This document shows, in pieces, positions 1 to 8,610 of a DNA stretch of 25,594 bases. The stretch is from UBA9926 sp913052075 (GTDB taxonomy: Bacteria; Pseudomonadota; Gammaproteobacteria; Pseudomonadales; Azotimanducaceae), in assembly GCA_913052075.1 (NCBI GenBank), contig CAJXDD010000015.1, positions 1 to 25,594 of the forward strand. Reading direction: 5' to 3'. Under the pieces are notes generated by a model that was given only the letters and a program-made list of their open reading frames with translations, was not told the DNA's origin and did not search any database. A program made the position numbers and the translations under genes. The first letter of the stretch is position 1, and every line of letters starts with the position of its first letter.

Positions 1-132
1 TTCTTGCCATTTCTCCAACTGGTCTAGCTCGATACCCTGGCGTAACCAACCTTTGGTCCACCAGCAACGATTCGTAATCGCGGTCTACCGTTGCCCATCA
101 GATCTACATGGACCTCGGGTTTTCGCCCTAGT

Positions 133-1401
133 TCAATGACCTAACCTTTCCGCCACAATCGCATTGAGGTCACCGAATTTCACTCGCTGCTGCTCACCCG
201 TTTCACGTAAATCTCGAAGCGACACTTCACCCGCGGCAAGCTCGTCTTCCCCAATAATCAGGGCAAACCTTGCACCCGAGGCATCCGCTTTTTTCATTTG
301 GGCTTTCAACTTTCCTTGGCCCAAATGCACGATGACACTTGCGCCCGTAGCTCGCCGGAGCCGGTCCGCCAAGGTAAGCGCTTGTGTTCGGGCAGCGTCA
401 CCCACCGAGAGGGCATAAAGGTCTGGTGCGTCAGCAGGCGCCTCAAGCTGCTCCAGCATTAGCGCCAACCGGTCTACGCCCATCGCAAACCCGACGCCAG
501 GCGTGTCACGCCCCCCCAACTGACCAATCAGCGCATCGTAGCGCCCACCACCACAAACGGTCCCCTGAGCGCCCAATTCGTCGGTCACCCATTCGAATAC
601 CGTTCGGTTGTAGTAATCCAACCCTCGAACAATCCGGCGATTGACGGTGTAGGGTACCTCAGCGGCGTCAAGTATCGCACACAGCGCCTCGAAATGATCT
701 GTCGAGTCTGAGTCCAAATACGACTCAATTTGAGGTCCACCGTCTAGTATCGATTGAGTCGTCGCCGACTTAGAATCCAAAATCCGAAGCGGATTCGTCG
801 TCAATCGTCGCTGGCTATCTTCATCTAGCTCTTCCCGGCGGTCCGATAGGTAATTCACTAGCGCTTCTATGTATGCCCGCCTTGAGGCGACATCACCAAT
901 CGAATTGAGCTCCAAGCGAACCATTGACTCAACCCCAAGGCGCTGCCAAAGCGCAGCACACATGAGGAGCAGCTCGGCATCAACATCGGGTCCGGGTATA
1001 CCAACACACTCGACACCAATCTGCTCGAACTGTCGATACCGGCCCTTCTGCGGTCGTTCGTACCGAAACATAGGGCCTGCGTACCAAAGCTTTTGAGTTT
1101 GATTAAAAGCAAGGCCGTGCTCATTCACAAATCGAACGAGCCCTGCCGTACCCTCAGGCCGCAAGGTCATGGAATCTCCATTGCGGTCATCGAAGGTGTA
1201 CATTTCTTTTTCAACGATATCGGTCGCCTCACCAACCAGGCGCTTGAATAGCGGCGTGCTCTCCAAAAGGGGAAGACCTACCTCTTCGTAACCATGCTGC
1301 GCAAAGATATGCCGTGCGGCGTCTTCCACTTGGCGGTAGTACCGCTTTTTTTGCGGCAGCAGATCTTGCATGCCGCGGATGGCTTTTATGGAGCCACTCA
1401 C
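133..1401 (-). CDS. hisS: Histidyl-tRNA synthetase
   Basis: Class II aminoacyl-tRNA synthetase that charges tRNA-His in the cytoplasm. The 422-aa product starts with the typical K-A-I-R-G-M-Q-D-L-L-P segment. It carries motif 2 (GPMFRYERPQKGRYRQFEQ, about residues 109-127), the histidine-specific R-G-L-D-Y-Y-N motif near 260, and motif 3 with G-G-G-R-Y-D near 285 and G-V-G-F-A-M-G-V-D-R near 302. A C-terminal anticodon-binding domain follows. Length matches the family (E. coli 424 aa). The start is GTG, sharing a GTGA overlap with the ispG stop, so translation is probably coupled. In Pseudomonas and E. coli the next gene is a yfgM-like gene followed by bamB, but the 132 bp left of hisS show no start or family match that I can assign. 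Confidence 0.98.
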   Translation of the reverse strand: MSGSIKAIRGMQDLLPQKKRYYRQVEDAARHIFAQHGYEEVGLPLLESTPLFKRLVGEATDIVEKEMYTFDDRNGDSMTLRPEGTAGLVRFVNEHGLAFNQTQKLWYAGPMFRYERPQKGRYRQFEQIGVECVGIPGPDVDAELLLMCAALWQRLGVESMVRLELNSIGDVASRRAYIEALVNYLSDRREELDEDSQRRLTTNPLRILDSKSATTQSILDGGPQIESYLDSDSTDHFEALCAILDAAEVPYTVNRRIVRGLDYYNRTVFEWVTDELGAQGTVCGGGRYDALIGQLGGRDTPGVGFAMGVDRLALMLEQLEAPADAPDLYALSVGDAARTQALTLADRLRRATGASVIVHLGQGKLKAQMKKADASGARFALIIGEDELAAGEVSLRDLRETGEQQRVKFGDLNAIVAERLGH

Positions 1402-2522
1402 GACTCGTTCTCAAGCGTTGCCGGTTTGGCGTCGTATGCAGCCTGCTTTTCGGCGGCCCGTGCACGAATCATGCGCTCTAACTCGTCAACGATATTCTCT
1501 TTCGTCACCTTGTGATCAGGGCGCCCTTCCCTGTAGATCAAATTATTGGGTGTCGCGCCTGTTAGCCCGATGTCAGCCTCCTTGGCCTCACCAGGACCAT
1601 TGACAATGCATCCAATCACGGCAACGTCGAGTGGTGTCGTAATGTCTTCAACTCGGCGCTCTAACTCGTTCACGGTCTTGATGACATCGAAGTTTTGACG
1701 CGAACAGCTTGGGCAGGCCACAAGATTGATGCCCTTGCTGCGTAAGTGCAGGCTCTTCAAGAGGTCAAAGCCTACCTTGATCTCCTCCACTGGATCGGCT
1801 GCAAGAGAGATCCTAATGGTATCGCCTATGCCTTCCATCAATAAAAGGCCCAAACCGGCTGAGCTCTTTACAGTGCCAGAGCGTAGTCCACCCGCCTCCG
1901 TGATACCCAGGTGAAGCGGTTGGTCGATCTCGTTCGCGATCGTCCGATATGCCTCAACCGCCATGAATATGTCAGATGATTTCATGCTGACCTTGAAGTC
2001 TTCGAACCCTTCATCGAGCAACATCTCGATATTTCGCCTTGCCGATTCAACCATAGCGGTGGCGTTAGGTTCCTTATACTTCCTCAGTAAATCTTTACCC
2101 AAAGAACCCGCATTAACCCCAATGCGAATCGGGATTCCTTTGTCCTTGCAGGCGCTCACCACCGCTTGTACACGATCTTTGCGGCCGATATTTCCAGGAT
2201 TAATGCGCAAGCAATCGACCCCTAATTCGGCAACGCGGAGTGCAATTCGGTAGTCAAAGTGAATATCAGAGACCAATGGGACCGCGACCCGTTTTCGGAT
2301 TTCACCAAAGGCCTCGGCTGCCTCAATCGATGGCACAGACACGCGCACAATGTCAGCCCCGACCGCTTCAAGACGCTGGATCTGCGCGACCGTTGCCTCG
2401 ATATCCAGCGTCTCGGTATTGGTCATGCTCTGCACTGCGATGGGCGCGTCTCCTCCAACAGGCACTGCACCGACCATTATCTGACGAGATTGACGCCGTT
2501 TAATTGTGGATTCAGCTCTCAT
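1398..2522 (-). CDS. ispG: 4-hydroxy-3-methylbut-2-enyl diphosphate synthase (GcpE)
   Basis: Penultimate enzyme of the MEP isoprenoid pathway, reducing ME-cPP to HMBPP with a [4Fe-4S] cluster. The 374-aa protein has the N-terminal TIM-barrel segment (Q-S-M-T-N-T near 31 and P-L-V-S-D-I-H-F-D near 82-90). All cluster ligands are at E. coli positions: C270 and C273 in A-C-P-S-C, C305 in G-C-I-V-N-G-P-G-E, and E312. It overlaps hisS by 4 bp and the end of rodZ by 11 bp. Its need for an Fe-S cluster fits its place just downstream of the ISC genes. A GGAG about 10 nt before the ATG is the likely ribosome site. Confidence 0.98.
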   Translation of the reverse strand: MRAESTIKRRQSRQIMVGAVPVGGDAPIAVQSMTNTETLDIEATVAQIQRLEAVGADIVRVSVPSIEAAEAFGEIRKRVAVPLVSDIHFDYRIALRVAELGVDCLRINPGNIGRKDRVQAVVSACKDKGIPIRIGVNAGSLGKDLLRKYKEPNATAMVESARRNIEMLLDEGFEDFKVSMKSSDIFMAVEAYRTIANEIDQPLHLGITEAGGLRSGTVKSSAGLGLLLMEGIGDTIRISLAADPVEEIKVGFDLLKSLHLRSKGINLVACPSCSRQNFDVIKTVNELERRVEDITTPLDVAVIGCIVNGPGEAKEADIGLTGATPNNLIYREGRPDHKVTKENIVDELERMIRARAAEKQAAYDAKPATLENES

Positions 2523-3654
2523 CAGCGCTTTCTCCTACCGTGAGTCTTGCCGTAAATTCTCGGGTCGTATGCGGCTCGAGATCGACCACTTGCCCATTGA
2601 AACGAACCTGCGCGGCGCTCGCTTTACCCAGTAAAATTTGAAAAGGTGCCGCACCGATGACCTCGAGCTCATCACCAGATTGGTTTAAGTCGCCATAGAG
2701 AAGGTAACCCGTCGTGTCCGCTACCTCCACCCAGCACAATTCGGTAGTCCGAATGACCACCGTATCTTCGCCATCGACAATGACCTGAATTAATCGTCCT
2801 GTATCCGTCACCGAGCGAAACACATTTGGCGCAGCTTCACCTACTGATGCGCCCAAAGCCGACCGAAGAGGCGGTGCTTCTACTTCATCAGCTAACGCCA
2901 AATCACCTGTCTCCCTCTCCATTTCGAATGATTGAGCGGTTTGCGACTGCTCCTGCTCGGATAAATCCTCAGCGGCTAGGTCTCGATCCTGATCGACTGG
3001 TGATAGTGCGAGCTCCCCGTTGGGCCCAGCCTCGTCGTAAGACTCTTCTGCAATCTCAGCGCTGTCCTCCGCTCGCGCATCCTCCGGATCGGGGACGACA
3101 TCCCGGTCAGTGGTTGATGATGACTTTTCATCACTCACAGAGGAGCCGGGGGTCCTTGCCGACAAGGCTTCAGCCCTGATCTGACCTCCAGCACTCGAGC
3201 TAGTCTCCTTCACTGATGAAGACGGAGGACCCGAGCGATCCCCCTGCCCGCCAGACATCACCATCCAAACCAACAGCACAACGATCACCAACACCGCGAT
3301 TCCCATTGCGCCAGCCCTGAATATGGGGTTTTTCGCAAGTGAGGGATCCTCAGCGTTCATCAAAATTGTCGCTTCATCACCTTGCCCCTCGTCGCGCCCC
3401 ACTTCAGCGTCATACGCGGCCACGAGCTCACTGCCCTCTAACCCTACAACGCGCGCGTACGCCCGAATGTATCCGCGAATAAACGCTTTCTTAGGAATTC
3501 GCTCAAAGGCTCCATCATCTAGAAACTCGATGATTTGCGTCGTTAAAAAGAGTTTTTCGGCGACCTCGACCTGGGAAAGCTTCTTCTCCATCCGGGCTCT
3601 TTGAAGCCGGAGTCCAACGCTGATCTCTCCTTGCTGCTCGACGGATTCGCTCAT
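2512..3654 (-). CDS. rodZ: RodZ-like cell-shape protein (helix-turn-helix, one membrane span, DUF4115)
   Basis: Inner-membrane morphogenesis protein that links MreB filaments to the elongation machinery in related bacteria. The 380-aa product has a cytoplasmic Xre-type helix-turn-helix (about 13-80, with L-S-Q-V-E-V-A-E-K-L and the F-I-R-G-Y-I-R-A-Y-A-R motif). One hydrophobic span follows at about 113-133, then a long acidic, Ser/Glu/Asp-rich low-complexity linker (about 135-275), and a C-terminal DUF4115 beta domain (about 285-375). The ATG overlaps the upstream stop as ATGA. The order pilW-rodZ-ispG-hisS is conserved in gammaproteobacteria, which supports the call. The disordered linker is the least conserved part of the family. 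Confidence 0.92.
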   Translation of the reverse strand: MSESVEQQGEISVGLRLQRARMEKKLSQVEVAEKLFLTTQIIEFLDDGAFERIPKKAFIRGYIRAYARVVGLEGSELVAAYDAEVGRDEGQGDEATILMNAEDPSLAKNPIFRAGAMGIAVLVIVVLLVWMVMSGGQGDRSGPPSSSVKETSSSAGGQIRAEALSARTPGSSVSDEKSSSTTDRDVVPDPEDARAEDSAEIAEESYDEAGPNGELALSPVDQDRDLAAEDLSEQEQSQTAQSFEMERETGDLALADEVEAPPLRSALGASVGEAAPNVFRSVTDTGRLIQVIVDGEDTVVIRTTELCWVEVADTTGYLLYGDLNQSGDELEVIGAAPFQILLGKASAAQVRFNGQVVDLEPHTTREFTARLTVGESADES

Positions 3655-4403
3655 GTTCGCTCCTCGACGAGATCGCCTAGACGCTTGGCGTCGTCAGTCC
3701 TGGGATACCGCTTTTTCATCGCAGCGTAACAATCTTGTGCTCTCGCTTCGTCACTAAAATGATGAGCAACTAGGCCACACAGCAGCAATCTGCGAGATGA
3801 CAGGCTTCCAAACTCGTCGAGCCGCGCATCCAGCAATCTGGCCTGCTCAAACGCTTCCTCGTCGAAATGGAGGAGCGCAAGTTCAGTCATCGAGCGGCCA
3901 AGCTTAAGATTCAAGCTAAGGACTCGGTCGAAGGCGACCTTCGCCTCATCGATGTCAGCTAACGATTTATGCGCAAATCCGAGATTCTCAAGCGCTTGAC
4001 CTCGCCTCGCATAAGACTGATCGGAGACCGCGACTTGGAGTTGGGCAATTGCCTCCTCAGCGCGACCTTGCGCGTAAAGAAACGCGCCGAAATTGTTCCT
4101 AGCTGCGCTATTTTTGGGATCGAGTGCGATTGCTTTTTCGAAAAGGGATTCAGCCAACGTCCACTCCTGCTCCTGCTGGAAACCCAGTGCAAGGCTGGCG
4201 TGCGCCTCTGGCGACCTAGGGTCAACATCCAGAGCTTTATGCATATTTTCTTTGGCACAAATCGTGTCACCCTGCATCAAACAGGCGATCCCGAGCTCCA
4301 CTGCGCGCGTAAGGACCTCCTGATCATCGGTCGCCGATCTTGATCCAGTAACAACGCAGCCTGCGCTGCGCAAGCAAACAAGGGCGAGCGCTACACGGAA
4401 CAC
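3651..4403 (-). CDS. pilW: Type IV pilus biogenesis lipoprotein PilW/PilF (TPR)
   Basis: Pilotin-like tetratricopeptide lipoprotein that helps the PilQ secretin assemble in the outer membrane. The 250-aa product has a short hydrophobic leader ending S-A-G-C (C16), an acceptable though imperfect lipobox because position -3 is Ser. TPR-like helical repeats span about 30-240; examples are E-A-H-A-S-L-A-L-G-F-Q and N-S-A-A-R-N-N-F-G-A-F-L-Y. The GTG start is chosen because a strong GGAGG lies 7 nt upstream, inside the end of rlmN, which it overlaps by 13 bp. Position between rlmN and rodZ is the conserved one for this gene (pilF in Pseudomonas). No other pilus genes are in the window. Confidence 0.88.
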   Translation of the reverse strand: MFRVALALVCLRSAGCVVTGSRSATDDQEVLTRAVELGIACLMQGDTICAKENMHKALDVDPRSPEAHASLALGFQQEQEWTLAESLFEKAIALDPKNSAARNNFGAFLYAQGRAEEAIAQLQVAVSDQSYARRGQALENLGFAHKSLADIDEAKVAFDRVLSLNLKLGRSMTELALLHFDEEAFEQARLLDARLDEFGSLSSRRLLLCGLVAHHFSDEARAQDCYAAMKKRYPRTDDAKRLGDLVEERT

Positions 4404-5569
4404 GCTGCATCCTCCACAGCACTATCCTCTATAGCTCTATCCTCCTTGGGTTCAATTAATCCCTCAGCAGCCCATATTCGCTGATAGCGCGCGTTACGCT
4501 TGGTTCGATCTTCAACTGCCCCTGCCAGCTGGCCGCAAGCGGCATCAATATCGTCCCCGCGCGTCGTTCTGACCATCACGGTGTAACCCGCTTCGATCAG
4601 CCGATTTTGGAAAAATCGCAGCTTTGCCGACTTGGGTCTGCGAAAACGAGACCCAGGGAATGGATTAAACGGAATCAAATTGATCTTGCAGGGCAAGTCA
4701 CGCAGCAGCTTCGCGAGCGCCTCGGCGTGATCAGCATGATCGTTCATCCCATCGATCAATGTGTACTCAATCGTCACTGTACGCTTTTCGCCTAACGTCA
4801 CTGCATATCGCTTGCAAGCATCTAGCAGCGTTGCAATGTTGTAACGGCGGTTCAGCGGGACGAGTTGGTTTCGCAAGTAATCGACAGGGGCGTGCAAGGA
4901 AATAGCCAGCGACACATCTGTTTCGGTCATGAGCCGCTCAATGCCGGGCACTACACCAGCAGTCGAAACCGTTACCTTTCGCTTTGAAATCCCGTACCCC
5001 AAATCGTCCATCATGATCGAGATAGCGGGCAGGACCGCCTCCATATTGAGGAGCGGCTCACCCATTCCCATCAACACCACATTGGTGACCGCACGATCTC
5101 TACCTGGGATTCGCCCTGCGAGGCGACGTTCGGCCACTCGCACTTGACCCACAATCTCACCAGCAAGGAGGTTCGAGTTAAAACCCTGCTTTCCTGTGGA
5201 ACAGAACGTGCAGTCGAGCACGCATCCGACTTGGGATGACACGCACAAGGTGCCGCGGCCGCCTTCAGGGATGAATACAGTCTCTATGGCGCTTCCCGAT
5301 CGAGCTTCCAGCAGCCACTTAATAGTGCCGTCTTTCGATACTTTCTCGCTGATGACAGTAGGCTCTGCAATCTCTGCGTGTTCCACTAAATAAGCACGCA
5401 GCTGCTTGCTGATGTCCGTCATTGCCTCGAAATCATCGACGGAACGATGGTGCAACCACTTCATGATTTGGGTCGCCCGAAAAGGCTTCTCGCCCAGTTC
5501 GGTCAGCAGTGATTGCCACTGTGCCCGACTGAGCCCCAAAACATCATGTTTGACGGTGGGAGTGGTCAC
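4391..5569 (-). CDS. rlmN: Dual-specificity RNA methyltransferase RlmN (radical SAM)
   Basis: Methylates C2 of A2503 in 23S rRNA and A37 of a subset of tRNAs. The 392-aa protein has the radical-SAM cysteines C116-x3-C120-x2-C123 (Q-V-G-C-V-L-D-C-T-F-C), a G-M-G-E-P-L-L-N motif that contributes to SAM binding, and a C-terminal T-R-G-D-D-I-D-A-A-C-G-Q segment holding the cysteine that becomes methylated. The start is GTG with AAGGAA about 7 nt upstream. The C-terminal 25 residues are acidic and slightly longer than usual. It is the first gene after ndk and, like ispG further down, needs a [4Fe-4S] cluster, so it is a client of the neighbouring ISC system. Confidence 0.97.
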   Translation of the reverse strand: MTTPTVKHDVLGLSRAQWQSLLTELGEKPFRATQIMKWLHHRSVDDFEAMTDISKQLRAYLVEHAEIAEPTVISEKVSKDGTIKWLLEARSGSAIETVFIPEGGRGTLCVSSQVGCVLDCTFCSTGKQGFNSNLLAGEIVGQVRVAERRLAGRIPGRDRAVTNVVLMGMGEPLLNMEAVLPAISIMMDDLGYGISKRKVTVSTAGVVPGIERLMTETDVSLAISLHAPVDYLRNQLVPLNRRYNIATLLDACKRYAVTLGEKRTVTIEYTLIDGMNDHADHAEALAKLLRDLPCKINLIPFNPFPGSRFRRPKSAKLRFFQNRLIEAGYTVMVRTTRGDDIDAACGQLAGAVEDRTKRNARYQRIWAAEGLIEPKEDRAIEDSAVEDAACSV

Positions 5570-5609
5570 TGCACGTTCCTTACCCTGGATCAGATCCTAG
5601 TGGTTCGCT

Positions 5610-6035
5610 TTAACGTGGACAGATTTGATCATCAGCGAAGAAATAGGCTACTTCTCTAGCCGCTGAAGTCGGTGAATCGGAGCCGTGAACTGCGTTCGCA
5701 TCGATCGTGCTCGCAAAGTCCGCACGAATGGTTCCTGCATCTGCTTCTTGAGGGTTAGTTGCACCCATCAATTTGCGGTTAAGGGCAATGGAGTCTTCCC
5801 CCTCTAATACTTGTACAACCACAGGGCCAGAGGTCATAAAAGCAACCAGATCGGCAAAAAACCCTTTGCCGTCATGCTCGGCATAGAACCCTTTTGCCTT
5901 CTCCTCGCTCAGGTGCTCCATTCTTGATGCCACCACTTTTAGCCCTGCAGCCTCGAATCGAGCCACGATCTCGCCAATCACATTCTTGGCAACAGCATCG
6001 GGTTTGATAATCGATAAAGTACGTTCAACAGCCAT
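5610..6035 (-). CDS. ndk: Nucleoside diphosphate kinase
   Basis: Balances NTP and dNTP pools by phosphate transfer through a phosphohistidine. The 141-aa protein matches the family length and begins with E-R-T-L-S-I-I-K-P-D-A-V. The active-site histidine is H117 within N-A-V-H-G-S-D-S, and R-x-x-M-G-A-T-N-P lies near 87-95. The ATG follows a G-rich ribosome site (GGGGA, 4-5 nt spacing) and a consensus -10 element is upstream, so ndk probably begins the ndk-rlmN-pilW-rodZ-ispG-hisS operon. The same gene order next to iscX is seen in Pseudomonas. Confidence 0.98.
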   Translation of the reverse strand: MAVERTLSIIKPDAVAKNVIGEIVARFEAAGLKVVASRMEHLSEEKAKGFYAEHDGKGFFADLVAFMTSGPVVVQVLEGEDSIALNRKLMGATNPQEADAGTIRADFASTIDANAVHGSDSPTSAAREVAYFFADDQICPR

Positions 6036-6070
6036 AAAATCCCCAGACTCTACGAAATTTAAAGCGCGAC

Positions 6071-6076
6071 ATTATA
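6071..6076 (-). promoter_or_regulatory. Probable -10 element of the ndk operon promoter
   Basis: The minus strand reads TATAAT here, a perfect sigma-70 -10 hexamer, 35 bp before the ndk ATG in the 128-bp gap after iscX. The -35 region at 16-18 bp spacing (TGTATC/GTATCA) is weak. The element gives the downstream six-gene operon a promoter of its own, independent of the ISC promoter. Confidence 0.5.
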
Positions 6077-6144
6077 CGCGTTGATCGTAGATTGATACAG
6101 AGAATCAGATACTTATGCGGCGTTGCTTATGGGCGGGCTTATTC

Positions 6145-6165
6145 AGTCTTGCGCGCCGCAAGACT
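6145..6165 (-). other. Perfect stem-loop at the iscX stop codon
   Basis: AGTCTTGCG and CGCAAGACT form a 9-bp perfect stem around a 3-nt centre, starting inside the iscX TAG. There is no T run after it on either strand, so it is not a canonical intrinsic terminator. It may mark or protect the 3' end of the ISC transcript. Confidence 0.45.
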
Positions 6166-6358
6166 AGTCCATTTCATCGAGCCAGGTCATTTGGATAGCC
6201 TCGAGAATGCGCTCCCCGCACCGTTCCGGCTCATCGTCAAATTCAGCCAGCGCTTCGACCCAGGCTTTGAGTTCAGTAAAGCGAACCGTTAGCGGGTCAA
6301 CATCAGGGTGTTCATCAATCAGTGCAAGCACAATATCCAATGTGTCGGTCCACTTCAT
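6164..6358 (-). CDS. iscX: Fe-S cluster assembly protein IscX
   Basis: Small acidic winged-helix protein that binds IscS and iron and modulates cluster assembly. The 64-aa product matches the family length and pattern: it starts M-K-W-T-D-T-L-D-I, has D-P-x-x-V-R-F-T-E-L near 21-30, and ends with the typical I-Q-M-T-W-L-D-E. It is the last gene of the ISC operon, 9 bp after fdx. No ligand residues can be checked from sequence alone, but size, motifs and position make the call firm. Confidence 0.95.
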   Translation of the reverse strand: MKWTDTLDIVLALIDEHPDVDPLTVRFTELKAWVEALAEFDDEPERCGERILEAIQMTWLDEMD

Positions 6359-6367
6359 ATGTTTACC

Positions 6368-6706
6368 TCAGTGATTTTCCGATACTTGGTTAATCGTGTA
6401 TTTCGGAATCTCGATCACCAGGTCTTCGTCTTCCACGATCACCTGGCAAGCCAATCTCGAATCGGGTTCAAGGCCCCAAGCCTTATCTAGCAGGTCGTCT
6501 TCAAGGTCCTCTGCAGGCTCGAGGGAGTCAAAACCTTCCCTCAGTACTACGTGGCAAGTCGTACAAGCGCAAGCCATTTCACAAGCGTGCTCGATCTTAA
6601 TTCCATGATCGAGCGCGATATCAATCAGCCGATCGCCGGGATTAGCGTCCAGAACAGCACCCTCTGGGCACCGCTCGCCATGTGGCAGAAAAATGAGTTT
6701 TGGCAA
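6368..6706 (-). CDS. fdx: ISC-type [2Fe-2S] ferredoxin
   Basis: Electron donor for cluster assembly on IscU. The 112-aa adrenodoxin-type protein has ligands C42-x5-C48-x2-C51 (A-C-E-M-A-C-A-C-T-T-C-H) and C87 (L-A-C-Q-V), plus the extra C46 also seen in E. coli Fdx. The start is TTG (TTG-CCA-AAA), since the family begins M-P-K and a GGGAG lies about 7 nt upstream. It sits between hscA and iscX as expected. A rare TTG start may lower its expression relative to its neighbours. Confidence 0.96.
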   Translation of the reverse strand: MPKLIFLPHGERCPEGAVLDANPGDRLIDIALDHGIKIEHACEMACACTTCHVVLREGFDSLEPAEDLEDDLLDKAWGLEPDSRLACQVIVEDEDLVIEIPKYTINQVSENH

Positions 6707-6734
6707 CGCTTATCTCCCTCAATGCATGAAGCGG

Positions 6735-8609
6735 CTATTCTTCACTAAGTGCATCAACTGATTGTCCTTGAAGTGCTCGACGAATTTCGCGATTCATTCG
6801 TCTAGCGGCGAATTCATCACTGGCTTCACTCAACGCCTTCGTTTCGAGCCTGATCGCTTCAGTCTGACCGCCCGCAACCGCAGTGCGCATCGTGTCCATA
6901 GCACTTTCGAGTCTGCCTCGCTCATCTTCCGTTAACAGTGAGCCATCGGCTTCGAGTGCCATCGTCAGCGCATCAACGAGTCTCTCTGCGTCGACCCGCG
7001 CTTCCGCTAACATCCGGGCGCCGGCGTCATCAGCAGCATGTTCCATAGAGGATCGGAGCATGTTCGCCATATCGTCGTCCGATAATCCGTAGGCTGGTTT
7101 GACCTCGATTTTCGCTTTGGTCCCAGTGCTGGTTTCCTCAGCAGACACCGAGAGTAGTCCATCGGCGTCCACCCTAAAATCAACCCGAATTTTCGCTGCA
7201 CCCGCGACCATCGGCGGGATGCCTCGAAGTACAAACTGCGCCAGCGATCGGCAATCATCAACCAATTCCCGCTCTCCCTGAAGCACATGAATAAGCATCG
7301 CCGTTTGGCCGTCTTTGTAGGTTGTAAATTCTTGCGCCCGCTGGACTGGAATTGGTGTATTGCGGCTGATCACTTTCTCAACCAGGCCTCCCATGGTTTC
7401 CAGGCCTAAAGAGAGGGGTAATACGTCAAGGAGAAGCATTTCATCTTCTGGCTTATTCCCAACTAACAGATCGGCTTGTAGCCCAGCGCCGAGCGCGACG
7501 ACTCGATCAGGATCAAGGTCCGTTAGCGGTGCGCGGCCAAAGTAATCCTTGATCGCATCACGCACCATAGGCATTCTCGTTGAGCCACCTACCAGGACCA
7601 CATTGGCAATATCATCCAGATCCATCTGCGCATCACGAATCGTCTTTCGAGTAATGCGAACCGTTTCCTCTACTAAGCTCGCTGCAACTTCAGTCAAGGC
7701 TTGCCTATCAAATGAACCAGACCAATCAATACCCTCTGGGGTGAGATCAACAGCAACGATCGCCTCATCAGACAGCGCCTCTTTAATCGTCCTTGCCTTA
7801 ATGATGAGCGCCCGCCTCATCTCTTGCGTAGCACCGCCATTCAGCTGACTGCGCTTGATCAACTCACTCGCGATGGCGATGTCTACATCGTCGCCCCCGA
7901 GACTCGTATTGCCTCCAGTTGCGAGCACCTCGAAAACACCCATTCGCATCCGCAGTACCGATACGTCAAAGGTTCCGCCGCCAAGGTCATACACCACCAC
8001 CACGCCTTCAGCACCAGAATCTAATCCATAAGCAAGTGCGGCTGCGGTTGGTTCGCTCACAAGTCGCATCACATTGAGCCCAGCAAGCTCGGCAGCATCC
8101 TTCGTTGCCTGCCTTTGCCCATCATCAAAGTAAGCGGGAACAGTAATCACGACCCCATCGAGCGAGCCGCCCAAGGTCTCCTCAGCACGCTCACTCAAGA
8201 CGCGTAAAATCTCAGCAGATATCTCGACGGGCGTTTTTTCCCCTTGCCTGGTTTCCAAACGAACCATGCCATCGGCTTGATCAGCGACGCAATAGTCCAA
8301 CAGCTGGCCTCTGGACTCGAGGTCATCCTTGCCCCGACCCATCAGTCGCTTGATTGAGGCAATGGTGTTGGCCGGATCTAATACACCAGCCTGGACCGCA
8401 CCATCTCCAACGCTAACCCCATTCTCTTCCTCGTAGCGAACAACACTTGGCAGCAAATGCGATCCAGACTCGTCGGGCAACGTTTGGACGCGGCCCGCCC
8501 GAACAGAGGCAATGAGCGAATGGGTAGTCCCAAGATCAATGCCGGCAGCTAGCTTCCGCTGATGTGGGTCTATGGCTTGTCCCGGTTCTGTGATTTGTAT
8601 CAGCGCCAT
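6735..8609 (-). CDS. hscA: Fe-S assembly Hsp70-class chaperone HscA
   Basis: Specialised Hsp70 that, with HscB, releases clusters from IscU by binding its L-P-P-V-K motif. The 624-aa product has the ATPase segments I-D-L-G-T-T-H-S near 25 and Y-D-L-G-G-G-T-F-D-V-S, and a substrate-binding domain followed by a helical lid. The start is placed at the ATG giving M-A-L-I-Q-I-T-E-P-G, which matches known HscA N-termini. That start lies 1 bp after the hscB stop. An ATG three codons upstream (8618) is possible but has no better ribosome site. The linker and lid are intact. Confidence 0.97.
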   Translation of the reverse strand: MALIQITEPGQAIDPHQRKLAAGIDLGTTHSLIASVRAGRVQTLPDESGSHLLPSVVRYEEENGVSVGDGAVQAGVLDPANTIASIKRLMGRGKDDLESRGQLLDYCVADQADGMVRLETRQGEKTPVEISAEILRVLSERAEETLGGSLDGVVITVPAYFDDGQRQATKDAAELAGLNVMRLVSEPTAAALAYGLDSGAEGVVVVYDLGGGTFDVSVLRMRMGVFEVLATGGNTSLGGDDVDIAIASELIKRSQLNGGATQEMRRALIIKARTIKEALSDEAIVAVDLTPEGIDWSGSFDRQALTEVAASLVEETVRITRKTIRDAQMDLDDIANVVLVGGSTRMPMVRDAIKDYFGRAPLTDLDPDRVVALGAGLQADLLVGNKPEDEMLLLDVLPLSLGLETMGGLVEKVISRNTPIPVQRAQEFTTYKDGQTAMLIHVLQGERELVDDCRSLAQFVLRGIPPMVAGAAKIRVDFRVDADGLLSVSAEETSTGTKAKIEVKPAYGLSDDDMANMLRSSMEHAADDAGARMLAEARVDAERLVDALTMALEADGSLLTEDERGRLESAMDTMRTAVAGGQTEAIRLETKALSEASDEFAARRMNREIRRALQGQSVDALSEE

Positions 8610-8610
8610 G

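Noticed and set aside
1..132. Possible partial gene left of hisS
   Set aside because: The minus strand has an open stretch (about 82 to 1) but no start codon or ribosome site, and its residues do not match YfgM, the usual neighbour.
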